NCBI RefSeq assembly: GCF_051401765.1
Contig: NW_027480438.1
Location: forward strand, 930,001-994,000
Direction of reading: 5' to 3'
Length of the DNA stretch: 64,000 nucleotides
DNA from: Calliopsis andreniformis
Lineage: Eukaryota; Arthropoda; Insecta; Hymenoptera; Andrenidae
A program made the position numbers and the translations under genes. Positions 36,339 through 50,000 of the stretch are shown here, piece by piece. Every line of letters begins with the position of its first letter. Position 1 is the first letter of the stretch. The notes under the pieces were generated by a model. That model saw nothing but the letters and a program-made list of their open reading frames with translations. It had not been told where the DNA came from and did not search any database.

Positions 36339-39300
36339 CAACAATCAGTTGTCAATCCTCAATTCTCAATAGAATATCCTCAATTCACAGTTTTCAATAC
36401 TCAATACTCAATCTGCAATCTTCAAACCTCTATCCACAAACATCAATTCTCATCACTCAAACTTCAACACTCAGTCCTCATTGTTCAATCCTCAATCCTC
36501 AATTCCCAATCTTCAATCCTCAATACTGAATCTTCAATCCTCAATCCTCAATCCTCAATCCTCAGTCCTCAGTCCTCAGTCCTCAAACCTCAAACCTCAA
36601 TCCTCAATCCCCAATCCTCAATCCTCAATCCTCAATCATCAATCCTCAATCTTCAATACTCAATCCTCAATCCTCAATCCTCAGTCCTCAAACCTCAATT
36701 CTGAATCCTCAATTCTGTATCCTCATTCCTGAATCCTCAATCTTCAGCCCTCAGTCATCAACAATCAGTTGTCAATCCTAAATCCTCAATAGAATATCCT
36801 CAATTCACAGTTTTCAATACTCAATACTCAATCTCCAATCTTCAAACCTCTATCCACAATCATCAATTCTCATCACTCAACACTCAGCACTCAGTCCCCA
36901 ATGCTCAATCCTCAATCCTCAATTCTCAATCTTCAATCATCAATACTGAATCTTCAATCCTCAATCCTCAATCCTCAATACTCAATCCTCAATCCTCAAT
37001 CTTCAACACTCAGCCCTCATCGTCAATCCTCAATCCTCAATCTTCAATCCTCAGTCCCCAATCCACAATCTTCAATCCTCAATACTCAATCCTTAATCTT
37101 CAATCCTCAATCCTCAATCCTCATTCTTCAATCCTCAGTACCCAATCCTCAATCTTCAATCCTCAATCCTCAATCCTCAATCCTCAATCCTCAATCCTCA
37201 TTCTTCAATCCTCAATACCCAATCCTCAATCTTCAATCCTCAATCCTGAGTCCTCAATTCTCAATCCTCAATCCTCAGGCCTCAGCCCTCATACCTCAAT
37301 CCTCAACCCTCAGCCCTCATCGTCAATCCTCAATCCTCAATCTTCAATCCTCAGTCCCCAATCCTCAATCATCAATCCTCAATACTCAATCCTTAATCCT
37401 CAATCCTCAGTCCTCAATCCTAAATCTTCAATTCTCAATCCTCGATCCTCAGTCCTCAGTCCTCAAACCTCAATCCTCAACTCTCAGCCCTCATCCTCAA
37501 TCCTCAGTCCTCAGTCTTCAATCCTCAATCCTCAATCCGCAATACTCAACCTTCAATCCTCAATCCTTGGTCCTCAAACCTCAATTCTGAATCCTCAATC
37601 CTGAATCCTCAATCTTCAGACCTCAGTCATCAACAATCAGTTGTCAATCCTCAATCCTCAATAGAATATCCTCAATTCACAGTTTTCAATACTCAATACT
37701 CAATCTGCAATCTTCAAACCTCTATCCACAATCATCAGTTCTCATCACTCAACGCTCAACACTCAGTCCTCAATGCTCAATCCTCAATCCTCAATTCTCA
37801 ATCTTCAATCCTCAATTCTGAATCTTCAATCCTCAATCCTCAATCCTCAATACTCAATCCTCAATTCTCAATCTTCAACACTCAGTCCCCAATCCTCAAT
37901 CTTCAATCCTCAATACTCAATCCTCAATCCTCAATCCTCAATCCTCAATTCTCAATCCTGAATGCTCAATCTTCAATCCTCAATCCTCAATCCTCAATCC
38001 TCAATCCTCAATCCTCAACCATCAATCCTCAATCTTCAATACTCAATCCTCAATCCTCAATCCTCAATCCTCAATACTCAAACATCAATCCTCAATTCTC
38101 AATACTCAATAGAATATCCTGAATTCTCAGGATTCTATACTCAATCCTCAATCCTCAATCTTCAATCATCAATATTCAACCTTCAATCCTCAATCCTCAA
38201 TCCTCAATCCTCAATCCTCAATCATCAATCCTCAATCTTCAATACTCAATCCTCAATCCCCAATCCTCAATCCTCAATACTCAACCATCAATCCTCAATT
38301 CCCAATACTCAATAGAATATCCTGAATTCTCAGGATTCTATACTCAAACCTCAATCCTCAGCCCTGAGCCCTCATGCACAATCCTCAATCCTCAATCCTC
38401 AATCCTCAATTCTCAATTCTCAATCCTCAGCCCTCAGTCCTCAAACCTCAATCATCAACCCTCAGCCCACGTCCTCAATCTTCAATCCTCAATCCTCAAT
38501 CCTCAATTCTCATTCTTCAATCCTCAATACCCAATCCTCAATCTTCAATCCTCAATCCTCAATCCTCAATTCTGAATCCTCAATCCTCAATCCTCAGACC
38601 TCAAACATCAATACTCAGCCCTCAGTCCTCGTCCTCAATCCACAACACTCAATCCTCAATCCTCAATCTTCAATCCTCAATCCTCAATCCTCAATCCTCA
38701 ATCCTCATTCTTCAATCCTCAATACCCAATCCTCAATCTTCAATCCTCAATCCTCAATCCTCAGTTCTCAATTCTCAATCCTCAATCCTCAGTCCTCGAA
38801 CCTGAATTCTGAATCCGCATTCCTGAATCCTCAATCTTCAGCCCTCAGTCATCAACAATCAGTTGTCAATCCTCAATCCTCAATAGAATATCCTCAATTC
38901 ACAGTTTTCAATACTCAATACTCAATCTGCAATCTTCAAACTTCTATCCACAATCATCAATTCTCATCACTCAACCCTCAACACTCAGTCCTCAATGCAC
39001 AATCCTCAATCCCCAATCCTCATTCTTCAATCCTCAATTCAGAATCTTCAATCCTCAATACTCAATCTTCAATCCTCAATCCTCAATCCTCAATCATCAA
39101 TCCTCAATCCTCAATCGTCAGCCTTCAACCCTCAATACACAATCTTCAATCCTCAACACTCAATCCTCAATCCTCAATCCTCAATGCTCATTCTACAATC
39201 CTCAATACCCAATCCTCAATCTTCAATCGTCAATCCTCAATCATCAATCCTCAATCTTCAATACTCAACCCTCAATCCTCAATCCTCAATCCTCAATACT

Positions 39301-40297
39301 CAACCATCAGTCCTCAATTCTCAATACTCAATAGAATATCCTGAATTCTCAGGATTCTATACTCAAACCTCAATCCTTAACCCTGAGCCCTCATTCACAA
39401 TCCTCAATCATCAATCCTCAATACTCAATCCTTAATCCTCAATCCTCAGTCCTCAATCCTCAATCCTCAATTCTCAATCCTCGATCCTCAGTCCTCAGAC
39501 CTCAAACCTCAATCGTCAACGCTCAGCCCTCATCCACAATCCTCAGTCCTCAGTCTTCAATCCTCACTCCTCAATCCTCAATCCTGAATCCTCAATCCTC
39601 AATCCTCAGTCCTCACCCATCAATCCTGAATCCTCAATCCTGAATCCTCAATCTTCAGACCTCAGACCTCAACAATCAGTTGTCAATCCTCAATCCTCAA
39701 TAGAATATCACTAATTCACGGTTTTCAGTACTCAATACTCAATCTGCAATCTGCAAATCTCTATCCACAAACATCAATTCTCATCACTCAACCCTCAACA
39801 CTCATCCTCAATCTTCAATCCTCAATCCTCAATCCTCAATCCTCAATCCTCAATCCTCAATCCTCAATCCTCAATCCTCAATCCTCAATCTTCAATCCTC
39901 AATTCTCAATCTTGAATCCCCAATACTCAATCTTCAATCCTCAATCCTCAATCCTCAATCCTCAATCCTCGATCCTCAATCCTGAATACTCAATCTTCAA
40001 TCCTCAATCCTCAATCCTCAATCCTCAATCCTCAATCCTCATTCCTCAATCCTCAATACCCAATCCTCCATCGTCAATCCTCATTCCTCAATCCTCAATT
40101 CTCAATCCTCAATCCTCAGTCCCCCGTCCTCAAACCTCAATCCTCAACCCTCAGCACTCATCCTCATTCCTCAATCCTCAATCCGCAATCCTCAATATTC
40201 AATCTTCAATACTCAATCTTCAATCCTCAATCCTCAGTCCTCAAACCTCAATTCTGAATCCTCAATCCTGAATCCTCAATCTTCGGCCCTCAGACCG
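36339..40297 (+). repeat. HOR 3966-type, 3959 bp, duplicate of 9841-13799
   Basis: Same subunit lengths as 9841-13799 (420, 872, 1222, 817, 628), at a shift of 26,498 bp. Palindromes at 38109, 38312 and 39331. It lacks the CCTAAACCC variant present near 1618 and 13645. Confidence 0.91.
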
Positions 40298-40717
40298 CAA
40301 CAATCAGTTGTCAATCCTCAATTCTCAATAGAATATCCTCAATTCACAGTTTTCAATACTCAATACTCAATCTGCAATCTTCAAACCTCTATCCACAAAC
40401 ATCAATTCTCATCACTCAAACTTCAACACTCAGTCCTCATTGTTCAATCCTCAATCCTCAATTCCCAATCTTCAATCCTCAATACTGAATCTTCAATCCT
40501 CAATCCTCAATCCTCAATCCTCAGTCCTCAGTCCTCAGTCCTCAAACCTCAAACCTCAATCCTCAATCCCCAATCCTCAATCCTCAATCCTCAATCATCA
40601 ATCCTCAATCTTCAATACTCAATCCTCAATCCTCAATCCTCAGTCCTCAAACCTCAATTCTGAATCCTCAATTCTGTATTCTCATTCCTGAATCCTCAAT
40701 CTTCAGCCCTCAGTCAT
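40298..40717 (+). repeat. A unit, 420 bp
   Basis: A standard A-B unit with one private change near its end (CTGTATTCTC in place of CTGTATCCTC). Confidence 0.9.
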
Positions 40718-41534
40718 CAACAATCAGTTGTCAATCCTCAATCCTCAATAGAATATCCTCAATTCACAGTTTTCAATACTCAATACTCAATCTGCAATCT
40801 TCAAACTTCTATCCACAATCATCAATTCTCATCACTCAACCCTCAACACTCAGTCCTCAATGCACAATCCTCAATCCCCAATCCTCATTCTTCAATCCTC
40901 AATTCAGAATCTTCAATCCTCAATACTCAATCTTCAATCCTCAATCCTCAATCCTCAATCATCAATCCTCAATCCTCAATCGTCAGCCTTCAACCCTCAA
41001 TACACAATCTTCAATCCTCAACACTCAATCCTCAATCCTCAATCCTCAATGCTCATTCTACAATCCTCAATACCCAATCCTCAATCTTCAATCGTCAATC
41101 CTCAATCATCAATCCTCAATCTTCAATACTCAACCCTCAATCCTCAATCCTCAATCCTCAATACTCAACCATCAGTCCTCAATTCTCAATACTCAATAGA
41201 ATATCCTGAATTCTCAGGATTCTATACTCAAACCTCAATCCTTAACCCTGAGCCCTCATTCACAATCCTCAATCCTCAATCCTCAATACTCAATCCTTAA
41301 TCCTCAATCCTCAGTCCTCAATCCTCAATCCTCAATTCTCAATCCTCGATCCTCAGTCCTCAGACCTCAAACCTCAATCGTCAACGCTCAGCCCTCATCC
41401 ACAATCCTCAGTCCTCAGTCTTCAATCCTCACTCCTCAATCCTCAATCCTGAATCCTCAATCCTCAATCCTCAGTCCTCACCCATCAATCCTGAATCCTC
41501 AATCCTGAATCCTCAATCTTCAGACCTCAGACCT
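40718..41534 (+). repeat. Hybrid B/D unit, 817 bp
   Basis: Sequence before the anchor is B-type (CTGTATTCTCATTCC). After the anchor it is D-type (CAATCCTCAATCC rather than CCTAAATCC, then CTTCTATCC and AATGCACAATCC). The exchange lies between about 40,683 and 40,738, where B and D are identical. Palindrome at 41196. Confidence 0.87.
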
Positions 41535-42086
41535 CAACAATCAGTTGTCAATCCTCAATCCTCAATAGAATATCACTAATTCACAGTTTTCAACACTCAA
41601 TACCCAATCCTCAATCCTCAATCCTCAATCCTCAATCCTCAATCGTCAGTCTTCAATCCTCAATACTCAACCATCAATCCTCAATTCTCAATCCTCAATC
41701 CTCAGCCCTCAGTCCTCAAACCTCAATCCTCAACCCTCAGCCCTCGTCCTCAATCTTCAATCCTCAATCCTCAATCCTCAATCCCCAATCCTCAATCTTC
41801 AATCCTCTATACTCCTTCTTCAATCCTCAATCCTCAATCCTCAATCCTCAATCCTCATTCTTCAATCCTCAATACCCAATACTCAATCTTCAATCCACAA
41901 TACTCAATCCTCAATTCTCAATCCTCAATTCTCAATCCTCAGTCCTCGAACCTCAATCCTCAATCCTCAATCCTCAATGCTCAATCTTCAATCTTCAATA
42001 CTCAATCTTCAATCCTCATACCTCAGTCCTCAAACCTCAATTCTGAATCCTCAATCCTGAACCCTCAATCCTCGGCCCTCAGTCCT
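41535..42086 (+). repeat. E-to-F unit with 111-bp deletion (552 bp)
   Basis: Same fusion as 19841-20503 but 111 bp are missing near 41,680, between two copies of CCTCAATTCTCAAT. The lost piece contains the palindrome and one of the 6-bp slipped units. Confidence 0.88.
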
Positions 42087-43343
42087 CAACAATCAGTTGT
42101 CAATCCTCAATACTCAATAGAATCTCCTCAATTCACAGCTTTCACTACGCAGTACTCAATCTGCAATCTTCAAACCTCTATACACAAACATCAATTCTCA
42201 TCACTCAACCCTCAACACTCAGTCCTCAATGTTCAATACTCAATCCTCATTCCTCAATCCTCAACCGTCAACCTTCAATCCTCAATACTCAATCTTCAAT
42301 CCTCAATCCTCAATCCTCTATCCTCCATCCTCATTCTTCAATCCTCAGTACCCAATCCCCAGTCTTCAATCCTCAATCCTCAATCCTCAATCCTCAATCC
42401 TCAATCCTCAATACTCAACCATCAATCCTCAATTCTCAATACTCAATAGAGTATCCTGAATTCTCAGGATTCTATACTCAATCCTCAATCCTTAACCCTG
42501 AGCCCTCATTCACAATCCTCAATCCTCAATCTTCAATCCTCAATTCTCAATCCTCAATCCTCAGCCCTCAGTCCTCAAACCTCAATCCTCAACCCTCAGC
42601 CCTCATCGTCAATCTTGAATCCTCAATCCTCAATCCTCAATCCCCAATACTCAATCTTCAATCCTCAATACTCTTTCTTCAATCCTCAATCCTCAATCCT
42701 CAATCCTCAATCCTCAACCCTCAATCCTCATTCCTCAATCCTCAATCCTCAGTCTTCAATTCTCAATACTCAATCTTCAATCCTCAATCCTCAATCCTCA
42801 ATCCTCAATCCTCAATATTCAATCGTCAGTCTTCAATCCTCAATACTCAATCTTCAATACTCAATCCTCAATCCTCAATCCTCAATCCTCAATCCTCAAT
42901 CCTCAATCCTCAATCCTCAATCCTCAATCCTCAATCTTCAATCCTCAATTCTCAATCTTGAATCCCCAATACTCAATCTTCAATCCTCAATCCTCAATCC
43001 TCAATCCTCAATCCTCGATCCTCAATCCTGAATACTCAATCTTCAATCCTCAATCCTCAATCCTCAATCCTCAATCCTCAATCCTCATTCCTCAATCCTC
43101 AATACCCAATCCTCCATCGTCAATCCTCATTCCTCAATCCTCAATTCTCAATCCTCAATCCTCAGTCCCCCGTCCTCAAACCTCAATCCTCAACCCTCAG
43201 CACTCATCCTCAATCCTCAATCCTCAATCCGCAATCCTCAATATTCAATCTTCAATACTCAATCTTCAATCCTCAATCCTCAGTCCTCAAACCTCAATTC
43301 TGAATCCTCAATCCTGAATCCTCAATCTTCGGCCCTCAGACCG
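42087..43343 (+). repeat. F unit, 1257 bp, fourth copy
   Basis: Matches 20504-21767 (shift 21,583 bp) and 2683-3939. One private change is CCTCTATCCTCC near 42,316. ATAGAGT palindrome at 42446. Confidence 0.9.
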
Positions 43344-45278
43344 CAACAATCAGTTGTCAATCCTCAATTCTCAATAGAATATCCTCAATTCACAGTTTTC
43401 AATACTCAATACTCAATCTGCAATCTTCAAACCTCTATCCACAAACATCAATTCTCATCACTCAAACTTCAACACTCAGTCCTCATTGTTCAATCCTCAA
43501 TCCTCAATTCCCAATCTTCAATCCTCAATACTGAATCTTCAATCCTCAATCCTCAATCCTCAATCCTCAGTCCTCAGTCCTCAGTCCTCAAACCTCAAAC
43601 CTCAATCCTCAATCCCCAATCCTCAATCCTCAATCCTCAATCATCAATGCTCAATCTTCAATACTCAATCCTCAATCCTCAATCCTCAGTCCTCAAACCT
43701 CAATTCTGAATCCTCAATTCTGTATCCTCATTCCTGAATCCTCAATCTTCAGCCCTCAGTCATCAACAATCAGTTGTCAATCCTAAATCCTCAATAGAAT
43801 ATCCTCAATTCACAGTTTTCAATACTCAATACTCAATCTCCAATCTTCAAACCTCTATCCACAATCATCAATTCTCATCACTCAACACTCAACACTCAGT
43901 CCCCAATGCTCAATCCTCAATCCTCAATTCTCAATCTTCAATCATCAATACTGAATCTTCAATCCTCAATCCTCAATCCTCAATACTCAATCCTCAATCC
44001 TCAATCTTCAACACTCAGCCCTCATCGTCAATCCTCAATCCTCAATCTTCAATACTCAGTCCCCAATCCACAATCTTCAATCCTCAATACTCAATCCTTA
44101 ATCTTCAATCCTCAATCCTCAATCCTCATTCTTCAATCCTCAGTACCCAATCCTCAATCTTCAATCCTCAATCCTCAATCCTCAATCCTCAATCCTCAAT
44201 CCTCATTCTTCAATCCTCAATACCCAATCCTCAATCTTCAATCCTCAATCCTGAGTCCTCAATTCTCAATCCTCAATCCTCAGGCCTCAGTCCTCATACC
44301 TCAATCCTCAACCCTCAGCCCTCATCGTCAATCCTCAATCCTCAATCTTCAATCCTCAGTCCCCAATCCTCAATCATCAATCCTCAATACTCAATCCTTA
44401 ATCCTCAATCCTCAGTCCTCAATCCTAAATCTTCAATTCTCAATCCTCGATCCTCAGTCCTCAGTCCTCAAACCTCAATCCTCAACTCTCAGCCCTCATC
44501 CTCAATCCTCAGTCCTCAGTCTTCAATCCTCAATCCTCAATCCGCAATACTCAACCTTCAATCCTCAATCCTTGGTCCTCAAACCTCAATTCTGAATCCT
44601 CAATCCTGAATCCTCAATCTTCAGACCTCAGTCATCAACAATCAGTTGTCAATCCTCAATCCTCAATAGAATATCCTCAATTCACAGTTTTCAATACTCA
44701 ATACTCAATCTGCAATCTTCAAACCTCTATCCACAATCATCAGTTCTCATCACTCAACGCTCAACACTCAGTCCTCAATGCTCAATCCTCAATCCTCAAT
44801 TCTCAATCTTCAATCCTCAATTCTGAATCTTCAATCCTCAATCCTCAATCCTCAATACTCAATCCTCAACCCTCAATCTTCAATCCTCAGTCCCCAATCC
44901 TCAATCTTCAATCCTCAATACTCAATCCTCAATCTTCAATCCTCAATCCTCGATCCTCAATCCTGAATACTCAATCTTCAATCCTCAATCCTCAATCCTC
45001 AATCCTCAATCCTCAATCCTCATTCCTCAATCCTCAATACCCAATCCTCAATCGTCAATCCTCATTCCTCAATCCTCAATTCTCAATCCTCAATCCTCAG
45101 TCCCCCGTCCTCAAACCTCAATCCTCAACCCTCAGCACTCATCCTCAATCCTCAATCCTCAATCCGCAATCCTCAATATTCAATCTTCAATACTCAATCT
45201 TCAATCCTCAATCCTCAGTCCTCAAACCTCAATTCTGAATCCTCAATCCTGAATCCTCAATCTTCGGCCCTCAGACCG
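43344..45278 (+). repeat. HOR 1935 bp, fourth location
   Basis: A, B and C subunits of 420, 872 and 643 bp. A further A anchor follows at 45279, but the next unit is a hybrid. Confidence 0.91.
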
Positions 45279-46130
45279 CAACAATCAGTTGTCAATCCTC
45301 AATTCTCAATAGAATATCCTCAATTCACAGTTTTCAATACTCAATACTCAATCTGCAATCTTCAAACCTCTATCCACAAACATCAATTCTCATCACTCAA
45401 ACTTCAACACTCAGTCCTCATTGTTCAATCCTCAATCCTCAATTCCCAATCTTCAATCCTCAATACTGAATCTTCAATCCTCAATCCTCAATCCTCAATC
45501 CTCAGTCCTCAGTCCTCAGTCCTCAAACCTCAAACCTCAATCCTCAATCCCCAATCCTCAATCCTCAATCCTCAATCATCAATCCTCAATCCTCAATACT
45601 CAACCATCAATCCTCAATTCTCAATACCCAATAGAGTATCCTGAATTCTCAGGATTCTATACTCAATCCTCAATCCTTAACCCTGAGCCCTCATTCACAA
45701 TCCTCAATCCTCAATCTTCAATCCTCAATTCTCAATCCTCAATCCTCAGCCCTCAGTCCTCAAACCTCAATCCTCAACCCTCAGCCCTCATCGTCAATCT
45801 TGAATCCTCAATCCTCAATCCTCAATCCCCAATACTCAATCTTCAATCCTCAATACTCTTTCTTCAATCCTCAATCCTCAATCCTCAATCCTCAATCCTC
45901 AACCCTCAATCCACATTCCTCAATCCTCAATCCTCAGTCTTCAATTCTCAATACTCAATCTTCAATCCTCAATCCTCAATCCTCAATCCTCAATCCTCAA
46001 TATTCAATCGTCAGTCTTCAATCCTCAATACTCAATCTTCAATACTCAATCCTCAATCCTCAATCCTCAATCCTCAATCCTCAATTCTGTATCCTCATTC
46101 CTGAATCCTCAATCTTCAGCCCTCAGTCAT
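45279..46130 (+). repeat. Hybrid A/F unit, 852 bp
   Basis: It begins as A, switches at about 45,590 to the palindrome-bearing middle of an F unit (45631, ATAGAGT form), and returns at about 46,080 to the end of an A unit (TCAATTCTGTATCC). The net gain over a normal A unit is 432 bp. It creates a 227-codon open frame (45421-46104) by chance joining. Confidence 0.86.
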
Positions 46131-47002
46131 CAACAATCAGTTGTCAATCCTAAATCCTCAATAGAATATCCTCAATTCACAGTTTTCAATACTCAATACT
46201 CAATCTCCAATCTTCAAACCTCTATCCACAATTATCAATTCTCATCACTCAACACTCAACACTCAGTCCCCAATGCTCAATCCTCAATCCTCAATTCTCA
46301 ATCTTCAATCCTCAATACTGAATCTTCAATCCTCAATCCTCAATCCTCAATACTCAATCCTCAATCCTCAATCTTCAACACTCAGCCCTCATCGTCAATC
46401 CTCAATCCTCAATCTTCAATACTCAGTCCCCAATCCACAATCTTCAATCCTCAATACTCAATCCTTAATCTTCAATCCTCAATCCTCAATCCTCATTCTT
46501 CAATCCTCAGTACCCAATCCTCAATCTTCAATCCTCAATCCTCAATCCTCAATCCTCAATCCTCAATCCTCATTCTTCAATCCTCAATACCCAATCCTCA
46601 ATCTTCAATCCTCAATCCTGAGTCCTCAATTCTCAATCCTCAATCCTCAGGCCTCAGTCCTCATACCTCAATCCTCAACCCTCAGCCCTCATCGTCAATC
46701 CTCAATCCTCAATCTTCAATCCTCAGTCCCCAATCCTCAATCATCAATCCTCAATACTCAATCCTTAATCCTCAATCCTCAGTCCTCAATCCTAAATCTT
46801 CAATTCTCAATCCTCGATCCTCAGTCCTCAGTCCTCAAACCTCAATCCTCAACTCTCAGCCCTCATCCTCAATCCTCAGTCCTCAGTCTTCAATCCTCAA
46901 TCCTCAATCCGCAATACTCAACCTTCAATCCTCAATCCTTGGTCCTCAAACCTCAATTCTGAATCCTCATTCCTGAATCCTCAATCTTCAGCCCTCAGTC
47001 AT
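46131..47002 (+). repeat. B unit ending in a D2 anchor, 872 bp
   Basis: B-type start with the rare ATTATCAATTC (46,232) shared with 23,532. It ends with GAATCCTCATTCCTGAATCC leading to a D2 anchor rather than a C anchor. The switch lies at about 46,940-46,990. Confidence 0.85.
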
Positions 47003-50000
47003 CAACAATCAGTTGTCAATCCTCAATCCTCAATAGAATATCCTCAATTCACATTTTTCAATACTCAATACCCAATCTGCAGTCTTCAAACCTCTATCCA
47101 CAATCATCAATTCTCATCACTCAACCCTCAACACTCAGTCCTCAATGCTCAATCCTCAATCCTCAATTCTCAATCTTCAATCCTCAATACTGAGCCTTCA
47201 ATCCTCAATCCTCAATCCTCAATACTCAATCCTCAATTCTCAATCTTCAACACTCAGTCCCCAATCCTCAATCTTCAATCCTCAATACTCAATCCTCAAT
47301 CCTCAATCCTCAATCCTCAATTCTCAATCCTGAATGCTCAATCTTCAATCCTCAATCCTCAATCCTCAATCCTCAATCCTCAATCCTCAACCATCAATCC
47401 TCAATCTTCAATACTCAATCCTCAATCCTCAATCCTCAATCCTCAATACTCAAACATCAATCCTCAATTCTCAATACTCAATAGAATATCCTGAATTCTC
47501 AGGATTCTATACTCAATCCTCAATCCTCAATCTTCAATCATCAATATTCAATCTTCAATCCTCAATCCTCAATCCTCAATCCTCAATCCTCAATCATCAA
47601 TCCTCAATCTTCAATACTCAATCCTCAATCCCCAATCCTCAATCCTCAATACTCAACCATCAATCCTCAATTCCCAATACTCAATAGAATATCCTGAATT
47701 CTCAGGATTCTATACTCAAACCTCAATCCTCAGCCCTGAGCCCTCATGCACAATCCTCAATCCTCAATCCTCAATCCTCAATTCTCAATTCTCAATCCTC
47801 AGCCCTCAGTCCTCAAACCTCAATCATCAACCCTCAGCCCACGTCCTCAATCTTCAATCCTCAATCCTCAATCCTCAATCCCCAATCCTCAATCTTCAAT
47901 CCACAATACTCTTTCTTCAATCCTCAATCCTCAATCCTCAATTCTCAATCCTCAATCCTCAATCCTCAGTCCTCGAACCTCAATTCTGAATCTTCAATCC
48001 TCAGTACTGAATCTTCAATCCTCAATCCTCAATCCTCAATACTCAATCCTCAATCCTCAATCTTCAACACTCAGTCCCCAATCCTCAATCTTCAATCCTC
48101 AATACTCAATCCTCAATCATCAATCCTCAATCATCAATCCTCAATCCTGAATGCTCAATCTTCAATCCTCAATCCTCAATCCTCAATCCTCAATCCTCAA
48201 TCCTCAATCATCAATCCTCAATCTTCAATACTCAATCCTCAATCCTCAATCCTCAATTCTCAATCCTCGATCCTCAGTCCTCAGTCCTCAAACCTCAATC
48301 CTCAACCCTCAGCCCTCATCCTCAATCCTCAGTCCTCAGTCTTCAATCCTCAATCCTCAATCCGCAATACTCAACCTTCAATTCTCAATCCTTGGTCCTC
48401 AAACCTCAATTCTGAATCCTCAATCCTGAATCCTCAATCTTCAGACCTCAGTCATCAACAATCAGTTGTCAATCCTCAATCCTCAATAGAATATCCTCAA
48501 TTCACAGTTTTCAATACTCAATACTCAATCTGCAATCTTCAAACCTCTATCCACAATCATCAATTCTCATCACTCAACGCTCAACACTCAGTCCTCAATG
48601 CTCAATCCTCAATCCTCAATTCTCAATCTTCAATCCTCAATTCTGAATCTTCAATCCTCAATCCTCAATCCTCAATACTCAATCCTCAACCCTCAATCTT
48701 CAATCCTCAGTCCCCAATCCTCAATCTTCAATCCTCAATACTCAATCCTCAATCTTCAATCCTCAATCCTCGATCCTCAATCCTGAATACTCAATCTTCA
48801 ATCCTCAATCCTCAATCCTCAATCCTCAATCCTCAATCCTCATTCCTCAATTCTCAATACCCAATCCTCAATCGTCAATCCTCATTCCTCAATCCTCAAT
48901 TCTCAATCCTCAATCCTCAGTCCCCCGTCCTCAAACCTCAATCCTCAACCCTCAGCACTCATCCTCAATCCTCAATCCTCAATCCGCAATCCTCAATATT
49001 CAATCTTCAATACTCAATCTTCAATCCTCAATCCTCAGTCCTCAAACCTCAATTCTGAATCCTCAATCCTGAATCCTCAATCTTCGGCCCTCAGACCGCA
49101 ACAATCGGTTGTCAATCCTCAATTCTCAATAGAATATCCTCAATTCACAGTTTTCAATACTCAATACTCAATCTGCAATCTTCAAACCTCTATCCACAAA
49201 CATCAATTCTCATCACTCAAACTTCAACACTCAGTCCTCATTGTTCAATCCTCAATCCTCAATTCCCAATCTTCAATCCTCAATACTGAATCTTCAATCC
49301 TCAATCCTCAATCCTCAATCCTCAGTCCTCAGTCCTCAGTCCTCAAACCTCAAACCTCAATCCTCAATCCCCAATCCTCAATCCTCAATCCTCAATCATC
49401 AATCCTCAATCTTCAATACTCAATCCTCAATCCTCAATCCTCAGTCCTCAAACCTCAATTCTGAATCCTCAATTCTGTATCCTCATTCCTGAATCCTCAA
49501 TCTTCAGCCCTCAGTCATCAACAATCAGTTGTCAATCCTAAATCCTCAATAGAATATCCTCAATTCACAGTTTTCAATACTCAATACTCAATCTCCAATC
49601 TTCAAACCTCTATCCACAATCATCAATTCTCATCACTCAACACTCAACACTCAGTCCCCAATGCTCAATCCTCAATCTTCAATCCTCAATACTGAATCTT
49701 CAATCCTCAATCCTCAATCCTCAATACTCAATACTCAATCCTCAATCTTCAACACTCAGCCCTCATCGTCAATCCTCAATCCTCAATCTTCAATACTCAG
49801 TCCCCAATCCACAATCTTCAATCCTCAATACTCAATCCTTAATCTTCAATCCTCAATCCTCAATCCTCATTCTTCAATCCTCAGTACCCAATCCTCAATC
49901 TTCAATCCTCAAACCTCAATCCTCAATCCTCAATCCTCAATCCTCATTCTTCAATCCTCAATACCCAATCCTCAATCTTCAATCCTCAATCCTGAGTCCT

